DNA of 64,000 nucleotides. Source: JACMLX01 sp040384325 (GTDB taxonomy: Bacteria > Gemmatimonadota > Gemmatimonadetes > Gemmatimonadales > Gemmatimonadaceae). The DNA is taken from NCBI GenBank assembly GCA_040384325.1, contig JAZKJL010000001.1, positions 620,001 through 684,000 on the forward strand, written 5' to 3'. Below, piece after piece: positions 33,337 to 41,595 of the stretch. Each line of letters starts with the position of its first letter. The first letter of the stretch is position 1. The position numbers and the translations under genes are program-made. The notes under the pieces were generated by a model. It was not told the DNA's origin and ran no database searches. It saw only the letters and a list, made by a program, of their open reading frames with translations.

Positions 33337-35220
33337 ATGTCCATCCTCGACCGAGTGAAGTCACCCGCCGACCTGAAGGGGTTGTCGCGTGATGAGCTGC
33401 GGGCGTTGTCCGCCGACATGCGGGCGTTCCTGATCGACAACTGTTCGCGCACCGGTGGGCACATCGGCGCGGGGTTGGGCGTGGTCGAACTCACCGTCGC
33501 ACTGCACGCGGTGCTCGACACGCCGACCGACCAGCTGGTCTGGGACGTGGGACACCAGGGCTATCCGCACAAGCTGCTCACCGGTCGCGGCGATCGGTTC
33601 AACACGCTGCGACAGGAGGACGGCCTCTCCGGCTTCCTCAAGCGCAGCGAGAGCGAGTACGACACCTTCGGCGCCGGCCACGCCGCGACGGCGGTGTCGG
33701 CGGCGTACGGTATGGCGGTGGGGCGCGACCTCAAGAACGAACACTTCAAGGTGGCGGCGATCCTCGGTGACGGTGCCCTGTCGTGCGGCCTCGCCTACGA
33801 AGGGCTGAACAACGCCGGCAGCTCGGATCGCGACATCATCATCATCCTCAACGACAACGAGATGTCGATCGCGCCCAACGTCGGCGCGATGCACAAGTAT
33901 CTCGTGAGCGTGCAGCGCAACCCGCTCTACAACCGCGTCCGCAGCGCGGTGGGTGACCTGGTCGACAGCGCGCCGGGCCCGATCGGTGCGCTGGTGCGGA
34001 AGTGGGAAGAGAGCGTGAAGACGTTCCTCACTCCGGGCGTGTTGTTCGAGGAACTCGGCTTCCGGTACTTCGGCCCCATCGATGGCCACGACATCGATGC
34101 GCTGATGGACACGCTGACCGCCGTGCGCGACCTCAAGACGCCGCGTCTGGTGCACGTGATCACGCAGAAGGGCAAAGGGTTCCCGGCCGGCGAGCACACC
34201 GAGAAGTGGCATGCGCTGCCGCCTGGCCACGACCCGGCCACCGGCAAGCAGCTCAAGGCGTCCACTGCCAATCCCGCCTACACCGCGGTGTTCGGTCAGG
34301 GTCTCGCCGACCTGATGAAGGAACGCAGCGACGTGGCCGCGATCACCGCGGCGATGCCGAGCGGCACCGGCATCGGTGCGGTGGCCAAGGCGCATCCCAC
34401 GCGCACCTTCGACGTTGGTATCGCCGAGGGCCATGCGGTGACGTTCGCCGCCGGCCTCGCCACGCGAGGGATCAAGCCCGTCGTCGCGATCTACTCCACG
34501 TTCCTGCAGCGCGCGTACGACAACGTGATCCATGACTGCGCCATCCAGCACCTGCCGGTGGTGTTCGCGATGGACCGCGCGGGCTTCGTGGGTGAGGATG
34601 GCGAAACGCACATGGGTCTCTACGACATCGCCTACATGCTGACGGTGCCGTACATGACCGTCACCGCGCCGAAGGACAGCACCGAGATGCTCGGCCTGCT
34701 GCGCACCGGCGTCGAGCAGAACGATGGCCCGTTCTGCCTGCGGTATCCGCGCGATGCCTCGCCCGACACCGCGCCGCCGATGGCGGAGATCGCCGCGATT
34801 CCGCACGGCACGTGGGAAGTGCTGCGACCGGGTTCGGAGTTCGCCATTCTCGCCGTCGGCACGATGGTGAACCAGGCGCTCGCCGCCGCTGAGGCGTTGG
34901 CCGCCGAAGCATTGAACGTGACGGTCGTCAACTGTCGCTACCTCAAGCCGTACGACGCGCTCACGCTGTCCGCGCTGCTCACCAACCACAAGCAGCTGCT
35001 GGTGGTGGAGGAGGGCACGGTGGTGAACGGCTTCGGTGCCTACATGGCGCAGGTGGTCGCGAAGCTCGATCCGTCGGTGCGCGTCACGGCACACGGCATT
35101 CCCGATCGCTTCATCTACGCCGCGTCACGCCTGCGGCAGATGGCCATGTGCGGACTGGACGCGGCCGGCATCGCCGACAAGGTCCGGTCGCTGCACGAGA
35201 CCGAAGCGCTGGCCGGGTGA
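33337..35220 (+). CDS. dxs: 1-deoxy-D-xylulose-5-phosphate synthase
   Basis: First enzyme of the methylerythritol phosphate pathway: pyruvate plus glyceraldehyde-3-phosphate, thiamine-diphosphate dependent. 627 residues with 'CSRTGGHIGAGLGVVELTVA', 'VWDVGHQGYPHKLLTGR', the ThDP motif GDGALSCGLAYEGLNNAG and the transketolase-type pyrimidine domain with 'DRAGFVGEDGETHMG'. ATG 33337 has GGAG seven bases upstream; the frame is open to 33172 inside ispA but that part is not homologous. Its stop overlaps nadK (GTGA). Confidence 0.96.
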   Translation: MSILDRVKSPADLKGLSRDELRALSADMRAFLIDNCSRTGGHIGAGLGVVELTVALHAVLDTPTDQLVWDVGHQGYPHKLLTGRGDRFNTLRQEDGLSGFLKRSESEYDTFGAGHAATAVSAAYGMAVGRDLKNEHFKVAAILGDGALSCGLAYEGLNNAGSSDRDIIIILNDNEMSIAPNVGAMHKYLVSVQRNPLYNRVRSAVGDLVDSAPGPIGALVRKWEESVKTFLTPGVLFEELGFRYFGPIDGHDIDALMDTLTAVRDLKTPRLVHVITQKGKGFPAGEHTEKWHALPPGHDPATGKQLKASTANPAYTAVFGQGLADLMKERSDVAAITAAMPSGTGIGAVAKAHPTRTFDVGIAEGHAVTFAAGLATRGIKPVVAIYSTFLQRAYDNVIHDCAIQHLPVVFAMDRAGFVGEDGETHMGLYDIAYMLTVPYMTVTAPKDSTEMLGLLRTGVEQNDGPFCLRYPRDASPDTAPPMAEIAAIPHGTWEVLRPGSEFAILAVGTMVNQALAAAEALAAEALNVTVVNCRYLKPYDALTLSALLTNHKQLLVVEEGTVVNGFGAYMAQVVAKLDPSVRVTAHGIPDRFIYAASRLRQMAMCGLDAAGIADKVRSLHETEALAG

Positions 35221-36083
35221 GCACACGACTCGGCGTCCTCGGACACCGCGGCTACGAGGGGTTGCAGGACGTGCTCGCCGAGTTGCAGCGCCTGGCGCCG
35301 CAGCTCGGCGTCTCGTTGTTCGTCGAGCGCGGTCTGGTGGACGACGCGCGTGACGCCGCGCCGCTGGCCGAGGAGACGGAGCTCGATGTGCTGCTGACCC
35401 TCGGTGGTGATGGCACCTTCCTGCGCGGTGCCCGGTTCCTGCGCGGACGCCAGATCCCGATCGCCGGGTTGAACCTCGGCCGGCTCGGCTTCCTCACCTC
35501 GGGATCCCGCGAGCACCTCGCCAAGAGCCTGCACGGCATCGCGCGCGCCGACTTCGCGGTGGAGCAGCGCATGGCACTCGAGGCGCACGTCACCGACGCC
35601 CTCGGTCGCGAGCATTATCGCTGGCGTGCGGTGAATGACGTGGTGTTGCACAAGGGCGGCTTCGCGCGCGTGCTGCAGTTGCGCTGCACGGTGGACGGAC
35701 AGGAAGTGGCGCGATATTCGGCCGATGGCGTGATCGCCGCGACGCCGACCGGCTCGACCGCGTATTCGCTCTCCGCCGGCGGACCGGTGGTGGTGCCGAC
35801 CGTCGAATCGATCCTGCTCACGCCCGTGTCACCGCACACGCTGGCGATGCGCCCCGTGGTGTTGCCGCCGACGGCCAAGCTGACGCTCGAAGTGATGCGC
35901 GAGGCAACGGAACTGCTGATCACGGTGGACGGGCAGGTCGGTGCCACCTTCGGCGCCGGTGAGACGCTGCACGTGCAACGCTCGCCGCACCCGATCCTTG
36001 TCGCTCGCGTGGATGAGGAAGGCTTCTTCTTCACGCGCCTGCGCGAGAAACTGGGCTGGGGCGGCCTGGCGGATCGCGACTAG
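35217..36083 (+). CDS. nadK: NAD kinase
   Basis: Phosphorylates NAD to NADP, the cofactor also needed by IspC and FolD. The 288 residues from GTG 35217 show the hallmark LTLGGDGTFL (about 61-70), 'NLGRLGFLT', and the NE/D-type region 'AVNDVVLHKG' followed by 'ATPTGSTAYSLSAGGPVV'. The start overlaps the dxs stop in a GTGA junction; the frame is open to 35148. It is followed after five bases by recN, a frequent nadK partner. Confidence 0.94.
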   Translation: MSTRLGVLGHRGYEGLQDVLAELQRLAPQLGVSLFVERGLVDDARDAAPLAEETELDVLLTLGGDGTFLRGARFLRGRQIPIAGLNLGRLGFLTSGSREHLAKSLHGIARADFAVEQRMALEAHVTDALGREHYRWRAVNDVVLHKGGFARVLQLRCTVDGQEVARYSADGVIAATPTGSTAYSLSAGGPVVVPTVESILLTPVSPHTLAMRPVVLPPTAKLTLEVMREATELLITVDGQVGATFGAGETLHVQRSPHPILVARVDEEGFFFTRLREKLGWGGLADRD

Positions 36084-36088
36084 CGGCG

Positions 36089-37810
36089 ATGCTGCTCGAA
36101 CTGCGGATTCGCGACCTCGCGATCATTCGCCAGGTGACACTGCCACTCGCCCCGGCCTTCAATGTGCTCAGCGGCGAGACGGGTGCCGGCAAGTCGATCA
36201 TCGTCGGCGCGCTGACGGTGCTGCTCGGTGAACGCGCGCATGCGGACATGGTGCGCACCGGTGCGTCGCGCGCCACCGTGGAAGGCGTCTTCGACGTGTC
36301 GGCGCACCGCGACGTGCTGGAAGCCCTCGATGAACGCGGGCTCGAGATCGAGGATGGCACGCTGGTCCTCAAGCGCGAGATCTCGTCCGGGCGTGCACGC
36401 GCATGGATCAACGGTACCCCGGTGACGGCCACCGTGCTCGGTGCGATCGGTCGGCTGCTGGTGACGGTGCACGGACAGCACGAGGCGCACACGCTGCTGG
36501 ACGCGGCATCGCAACGCCGCTGGCTCGACGGCGCGGCCGATGCGCTGGAACTGATGCAGTCCGTCGCCGCCTCGCACGCCGCCGTCAACGCCGCACGCAC
36601 CGCCATCAGCGATTGGCGCGCACGCCAGCGCGAGGCGTCGCAGCGCGCCGACTTCCTGCGCCATGTGCTCGACGAGATCGAGAAGGCGCAGCTGCTTCCG
36701 GGCGAGGACGAGAAGCTGCAGGAGGAACTCCAGCGTCTCGAGCATGCCGACGAACTGCGTGCGCTGGCCGCGCAGGTCGCGCAGCGGCTGGAAGGGGATG
36801 ACGACGACGGCGCGGCCGTCATTGCGCAGCTGGCGGCGGTGCAGCGATTGCTGGTGCAGCTGGCCCGCATCGACGGCGGTGCCGTGCGGCTGTCACAGCT
36901 CGCCGACGAAGCAGCCTACGCACTCACCGAGTTGGCGCGTGACGCGAGCACCTATGCCGGCAGCGTGGAGCTCGATCCGGAGCGACTCGCAGAGGCGCAA
37001 CGCCGGCGCGACGTGATCTTCCGGCTGCTGAAGAAGTATGGGCCGACCACCGCCGACGTGTTGGCGCAGGCGGATTCGGCGCGCGAGGAATTGCGGTTGG
37101 TGGACGATGCCGATGCCGGCCTGCGTCAGTTGCAGGCGACGCTGCGCACGGCGGAAGAGTCGTACACCGTCAACGCCGCGGCGCTGACGGCCGCGCGCAC
37201 CCGCACCGCCGACCAGCTGGCGCAGACGGTGTCGCTCCAGCTGCCGGCACTCGGCCTTCCCGACGGTCGGTTCTTCGTCAGCCTGCTGGCCCGCGATGAA
37301 CCCGGACCGGCCGGCAACGAGGACGTGGAGTTCCGCGTCGCGCTCAACGCCGGCCACGATGCACGACCACTGGCGCGTGTCGCCAGTGGCGGTGAGCTGT
37401 CGCGCGTGATGCTGGCACTGGCCAGTACGCAGGCAGCGCAGGGACGCGTGCCGACGCTGGTGTTCGACGAGATCGACGCCGGCATCGGTGGTCGCGTCGG
37501 CCAGCAGGTGGGCGCAGCGCTCCGCGCGCTGGCATCGCGGCACCAGGTCTTCGCGATCACGCACCTGGCGCAGCTGGCGTCGCGCGCGCACCACCACATC
37601 GTGGTGGAGAAGGGCACCGCCGACGGTGTCACCTCGACCGACGTGCGCGTGGTCAGCGGTGAGGCGCGCGCGCAGGAGGTGGCGCGGATGCTCGGCGGCG
37701 ATCCCACCAGTGCGGTGAGCATCGCGCATGCCGAGGAATTGCTGCGCGGCTGTGCGCCTGCCGATCGCCCGCCACGCACCACCGCACGGCGCGCGCCGCG
37801 CCGGTCGTGA
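36089..37810 (+). CDS. recN: DNA repair protein RecN
   Basis: SMC-like ATPase acting in double-strand-break repair. 573 residues: Walker A LSGETGAGKSIIV (about 29-41), long coiled-coil arms, then the signature 'VASGGELSRVMLALA' and Walker B 'TLVFDEIDAGIGG', with 'FAITHLAQLASRA'. ATG 36089 follows nadK by five bases. The C-terminal tail is short and arginine-rich. No SOS-type operator was recognised upstream. Confidence 0.95.
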   Translation: MLLELRIRDLAIIRQVTLPLAPAFNVLSGETGAGKSIIVGALTVLLGERAHADMVRTGASRATVEGVFDVSAHRDVLEALDERGLEIEDGTLVLKREISSGRARAWINGTPVTATVLGAIGRLLVTVHGQHEAHTLLDAASQRRWLDGAADALELMQSVAASHAAVNAARTAISDWRARQREASQRADFLRHVLDEIEKAQLLPGEDEKLQEELQRLEHADELRALAAQVAQRLEGDDDDGAAVIAQLAAVQRLLVQLARIDGGAVRLSQLADEAAYALTELARDASTYAGSVELDPERLAEAQRRRDVIFRLLKKYGPTTADVLAQADSAREELRLVDDADAGLRQLQATLRTAEESYTVNAAALTAARTRTADQLAQTVSLQLPALGLPDGRFFVSLLARDEPGPAGNEDVEFRVALNAGHDARPLARVASGGELSRVMLALASTQAAQGRVPTLVFDEIDAGIGGRVGQQVGAALRALASRHQVFAITHLAQLASRAHHHIVVEKGTADGVTSTDVRVVSGEARAQEVARMLGGDPTSAVSIAHAEELLRGCAPADRPPRTTARRAPRRS

Positions 37811-37823
37811 ACGCGGTGCGTCG

Positions 37824-39542
37824 CTACCGCTTCGGGTAGAGGCGGACCTGCACCTGGTGGATCGAGAGCTTCGGCACGTTGCCACCGGATCCGGTGATCG
37901 AGCGTGAGTTGAAGTACTGCAGCTCGAGTGGAAGCTTCGCCTTGCCCCGGGCGTGTGACGCGACGCTGGAGAACGTGATGCCCCAGCCGAGGCGCTGCTC
38001 GGTGCCGGAGGTCTCCAGTGCCAGCGTGTTCGCGTCCAGCGTGACGGCGGTCGGCAGCCCCGACTCGGCTGGCGGCACCTCGAACGTGCCGGTGTACGTG
38101 TCTTCGGCCTTGCGACGGAACAGGTACTGCGCGCCGAACGACAGGAAGTCGCTGATGATCCAGCGCGGTGTCAGTTCCACTTCCATCACGTCACCGAGGT
38201 TCCGGTCCACCAGCCTTTCACGCCACTTCGGGGCGAAGGCCTGCTCCGGCGTGTCGGTGATGCGCAGCGACTGCTGGTCGGGAAGCTGCATCGTATAGCG
38301 CGCCACGACCGAGGTGAAGAACCGGCGGTTGTGCACGATGTCGGTGAACGAACGAAACTCCACATCGGTCTGGCCACTGCCGGTACCGACGTCGAGATAG
38401 TCCGACGGCGAGTCGATGGTACCGGTGCCGAGCCGCACGGCGCCAGCGAAACTCTGCCGGAATCCGGAACCCTTCGGCTGGAACCGATTGGTGTCGTTGG
38501 CGAACCCGAAGCTGTCGAACAGGCGCAGTTTGAGTGAGAGCTCGATGTCGCCGATCCCCTGCCGCGTGATCGTGCCGAGCTGCGAGGCCTGCAGGCCGAG
38601 CACGGCGGAATCGGTGATGGCGCGCTGCAAGCCGGCCGGTGACAGTGCCGCCGTGGCGCTGGACGGTCCGGTGGTGCCGGCGTTGATGGCGGTGATGCCG
38701 TACTGCTCGAACTGGGTGCGGAACGTGGTGACGCGATTGCGGATCGCCGAGTCGGCGGCACTGCCGGTGAATGGCACGAATTGCGCGGCCGATTCGCGCG
38801 TCGCGGTGGTGCCGTACACCTGCGTGATGGCCGATGCGAACGCGGTGGCGCTGCTGTTGATGCCCGGTGCGTTGGCGATCACGCCGGGGCATGACGGACT
38901 CGAGCCGGGGTTCGCGGTGCACGAAGCCAGCAGTGCCGCCAACTGGTCGCGCGCCTGCGTCAGCTCGGTCACGAGGGTCGTGTTGACTGCCGCCGCCGTT
39001 TCCACGCCGCTGCCGCTGCGTGCCGGGTTGTAGCTGACGTTGCCGCCCACGCCGAGTGGATTGACGTTGAGCGACACCAGGTGTCGAGCGCTGACCATCG
39101 GCACCAGCACGCCGAGCGAGATGCGGTTGCTGATGCCGGCTTCGATCAGGATCGGCGTGGTCTGCGTGCGCACACTGGACGTGACGGCGCTGCGGCCGAG
39201 GCTGAGCGTGAAGTCGTTGTTGCCGGTCAGTGTGCGGAGCGCGTTCTGCACCGGACTCAGGCCGGGAAACACTGACACGCCCAGCGTGTCCACCGAGAAA
39301 TCGACGCCCAGTGGCTCGAGCGAGCCGTCGCTGCGACCCGGCGTGTTCTTGCCGTAGCGCTGGCTGAAGTCGGTGATGGTGGTGCTGAGCTGGATGCGGA
39401 CCGCGCCGCGTCGCGGCGTCAGCGCGTCGTCGCCGAGTCCACGCACCGGCTGGGCATCCATCGGCGCCGCGAGCAGCAGGCACGCAGACAACAGCGCGCC
39501 CGCGATCGCACCCGGTCGCGTATGTTCACATCGCTCGAGCAT
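37824..39542 (-). CDS. Predicted outer-membrane beta-barrel protein
   Basis: 572 residues from ATG 39542, with signal peptide (GAIAGALLSACLLLAAPMDA, cut near DAQ). The mature part alternates hydrophobic and polar residues over many strands ('FTLSLGRSAVTSSVRTQ', 'ISLGVLVPMVSARHLVSL', 'RFFTSVVARYTMQLP'), has a Ser/Thr/Ala-rich insertion with one cysteine pair near residues 205-220, and ends in a strand 'SIHQVQVRLYPKR'. No family is recognised; a transport or structural porin role is plausible. GTG 39614 is an alternative start lying exactly six bases after a TAAATT box on this strand. It faces recN with 13 bases between the stops. Confidence 0.7.
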   Translation of the reverse strand: MLERCEHTRPGAIAGALLSACLLLAAPMDAQPVRGLGDDALTPRRGAVRIQLSTTITDFSQRYGKNTPGRSDGSLEPLGVDFSVDTLGVSVFPGLSPVQNALRTLTGNNDFTLSLGRSAVTSSVRTQTTPILIEAGISNRISLGVLVPMVSARHLVSLNVNPLGVGGNVSYNPARSGSGVETAAAVNTTLVTELTQARDQLAALLASCTANPGSSPSCPGVIANAPGINSSATAFASAITQVYGTTATRESAAQFVPFTGSAADSAIRNRVTTFRTQFEQYGITAINAGTTGPSSATAALSPAGLQRAITDSAVLGLQASQLGTITRQGIGDIELSLKLRLFDSFGFANDTNRFQPKGSGFRQSFAGAVRLGTGTIDSPSDYLDVGTGSGQTDVEFRSFTDIVHNRRFFTSVVARYTMQLPDQQSLRITDTPEQAFAPKWRERLVDRNLGDVMEVELTPRWIISDFLSFGAQYLFRRKAEDTYTGTFEVPPAESGLPTAVTLDANTLALETSGTEQRLGWGITFSSVASHARGKAKLPLELQYFNSRSITGSGGNVPKLSIHQVQVRLYPKR

Positions 39543-39620
39543 GTCGGTCAGTCCAGGAGTCGATCCGCCCGCACGAGGTGCCACCGGTGTGGCGAGCCCG
39601 CCCGTCGAGCGCACGCAGCC

Positions 39621-39626
39621 AATTTA
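39621..39626 (-). promoter_or_regulatory. -10 box of the outer-membrane protein gene
   Basis: TAAATT on the minus strand in the 98-base divergent gap. Six bases separate it from GTG 39614, which would give a leaderless mRNA. If ATG 39542 is used instead, the leader is about 72 bases. Confidence 0.45.
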
Positions 39627-39640
39627 CTCAGCCACACCGT

Positions 39641-41413
39641 ATGGATCGTATTCCGCTCCCGAATGTCCCCTGGCAGTTGACCGGCAACCACTGGCTGGCA
39701 CTGCCGTGCATCCATCCCGCCACCGGGGCGATCCACCGCATGAGCGTCCTGCATCGCGGGGCGCGGGCGGCCCTCGAATTCGTCGCGGCGGGCGCCGACG
39801 GCGACGATCCGCTGCTGCGGCCGGTGATGACCGTCGACGGTGAGACGGTGGTGCTGGGTGCCAGTGGCATGGCCTGGGAGCGGGCGCTGGGGTGGCTGCC
39901 GACCTTCACCTGCACCGTGGGGTCACTGCTGGTGCGCGGCATGGTGTTCTGCCCGTTCGGCCGCGACGCCGACATGGCCGGCGCCGTCTACACCTTCGCG
40001 ATCGAGAATCGCGGCACCAAGTCGCGCACGGTGACGCTGGCGCTCGAAGGTGAAGGCGGCGAGTTGGTGCCCCGGGTGCGTCGCGCCCGACCCGCGGCCG
40101 GCCGGCTGCAGGGTGCCGTGGCGGAAGGTGTGGTGGTGCTGGACCCGAACGTGACGCCCGGCCTCGCTGCCTTCGCGCTTGCGGCTGATGGCGACGGTGA
40201 GGTGTCCGCCACCGAATCCGGTGCCGCTCGGCTGGCGCGCACGGTCACGCTCGCGCCCGGCGCACGCGACGAGTTGGCGTTCTACATCGCCGCCGGTCCG
40301 GAACGCGACGGCGCCATCGCCACCTCGGCCGCCATGCGGCGTCGCGGCTGGCAGTGGTTGCTGGCCGCCACCCGCGATGCGCTCGGTGCGCTGCAGCAGT
40401 CCACCGGCAGCGAGTCGCTGGATCGGCTGGTCAACCAGAACCTGCTCTTCTCGTACTTCTACGCGGTGGGCCGGGCACTGGACGATGCGCACTTCTACGT
40501 GATGCGCACCCGTGTACCCTGGCATCCGGCCGGCGTCACGATGCGTGAGTGGGATGCGCTGATGATGACGCTGCCGGCCGTGCAACTGGCCGACCCGGGA
40601 TTGGCGCGTGAGCTGCTGCTGCGCATGTGTGAACTGCACGGCTACGCCCCCGGGCGCGGCACACATTATTTCGACGGCACGATGTTCGAGCCGGCATTCT
40701 CGCTGGAAGGTGCGGCCGCGTACGTGCTGGCGGTCGACCGCTACACGATCGAGTCGAAGGATGACCAGATCGTGGACGATCCCGTCCTCGCCGACACGCT
40801 CTACCTGGTGAACGACGAGCTGGCCGAGCGTCGGCACAAGGAACTGCCGCTCTATTCCACCGAGGTGTCGCCATCGGGCGCGGTCGCGCCGCAGCCGTTC
40901 ACGGCGCACGCCAATGGCGTCGCCGCGCTGGCACTCGACATCCTGCGACGCACGCTGGACGAGGAGACGTCACGCGACGTGCCGGATGGCGAGGCGGTGC
41001 GCATTGCGCTGCAGCGCACGTTCGCACGCGGTGAGGCAGGGAAGCAGTCACTCTGCACTGCGCTCGACCTGCAAGGTGCCGAGTCGCGTGACGACGATGC
41101 GGTCGGTTCCGTGCTCTGGCTGCCGATGTACGGTGGCATCGAGCCCGATGACGTGATCTTCAAGCGCACCGCCCGTGCGCTGGCCGGTCCCACGGCGTCG
41201 TTGTCGACGATCATCGCACGCCTCTGCGGCCCCGACAGCGCCAAGGTGCTGGAATGGCTGCGTCGCGCGCCGCTGGACGGCGGGGTGGCGGCGGAATTCG
41301 TGGACGCGGATGGTCGCGCGGTGGCCAACGGTGGTGATGCCTCGCTGGCCGGGTTGCTGGCGGCGACGGTGGTCTGGATGACCCGGCCGATGACCGCCGC
41401 GGAACCGACATGA
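39641..41413 (+). CDS. Predicted (alpha/alpha)6-barrel glycosidase-like protein
   Basis: 590 residues without signal peptide. The N-terminal ~250 residues form a beta-sandwich-like region ('MVFCPFGRDADMAGAVYTFAI', 'RTVTLALEGEGGELVP'), and the rest resembles the helical barrel of GH15/GH94-type or glycogen-debranching enzymes ('SLDRLVNQNLLFSYFYAVGRA', 'WHPAGVTMREWDALMM', 'LRMCELHGYAPGRGTHYFDG'). I cannot assign catalytic acids with certainty. Start ATG 39641; the frame is open to 39578. It is divergent from the outer-membrane protein gene and is followed by tRNA-Gly. Confidence 0.6.
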   Translation: MDRIPLPNVPWQLTGNHWLALPCIHPATGAIHRMSVLHRGARAALEFVAAGADGDDPLLRPVMTVDGETVVLGASGMAWERALGWLPTFTCTVGSLLVRGMVFCPFGRDADMAGAVYTFAIENRGTKSRTVTLALEGEGGELVPRVRRARPAAGRLQGAVAEGVVVLDPNVTPGLAAFALAADGDGEVSATESGAARLARTVTLAPGARDELAFYIAAGPERDGAIATSAAMRRRGWQWLLAATRDALGALQQSTGSESLDRLVNQNLLFSYFYAVGRALDDAHFYVMRTRVPWHPAGVTMREWDALMMTLPAVQLADPGLARELLLRMCELHGYAPGRGTHYFDGTMFEPAFSLEGAAAYVLAVDRYTIESKDDQIVDDPVLADTLYLVNDELAERRHKELPLYSTEVSPSGAVAPQPFTAHANGVAALALDILRRTLDEETSRDVPDGEAVRIALQRTFARGEAGKQSLCTALDLQGAESRDDDAVGSVLWLPMYGGIEPDDVIFKRTARALAGPTASLSTIIARLCGPDSAKVLEWLRRAPLDGGVAAEFVDADGRAVANGGDASLAGLLAATVVWMTRPMTAAEPT

Positions 41414-41427
41414 TCACCACGGGCCGC

Positions 41428-41456
41428 TTGTCGCGTCCCATCGTCTCGCCTAGCTT
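41428..41456 (+). promoter_or_regulatory. Promoter of tRNA-Gly
   Basis: TTGTCG (41428-41433), a 17-base spacer and TAGCTT (41451-41456), ten bases before the mature tRNA. Confidence 0.7.
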
Positions 41457-41465
41457 CCACGTCAT

Positions 41466-41538
41466 GCGGGAATAGCTCAGTTGGTAGAGCACAACCTTGC
41501 CAAGGTTGGGGTCGCGGGTTCGAGTCCCGTTTCCCGCT
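41466..41538 (+). tRNA. tRNA-Gly (anticodon GCC)
   Basis: 73 bases folding as a standard cloverleaf: acceptor GCGGGAA / TTCCCGC, D arm 'GCTCAGTTGGTAGAGC', anticodon stem CAACC/GGTTG with loop TTGCCAA (anticodon GCC), T arm 'GCGGGTTCGAGTCCCGT'. CCA is not encoded. A promoter precedes it and a long perfect hairpin follows it. Confidence 0.96.
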
Positions 41539-41541
41539 CTG

Positions 41542-41592
41542 AATGACGGGGACAGTGCACTTCTTCAGGAGTGCACTGTCCCCGTCATTTTT
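41542..41592 (+). terminator. Terminator of tRNA-Gly: 20-base perfect inverted repeat
   Basis: AATGACGGGGACAGTGCACT (41542-41561) is perfectly complementary to 41570-41589 around the eight-base loop TCTTCAGG, with a TTTTT run at the 3' end. It works as an intrinsic terminator for the tRNA and also sits just past the stop of the minus-strand ClC gene. The length and perfection are unusual for a plain terminator and resemble REP-type repeats. Confidence 0.85.
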
Positions 41593-41595
41593 CTG

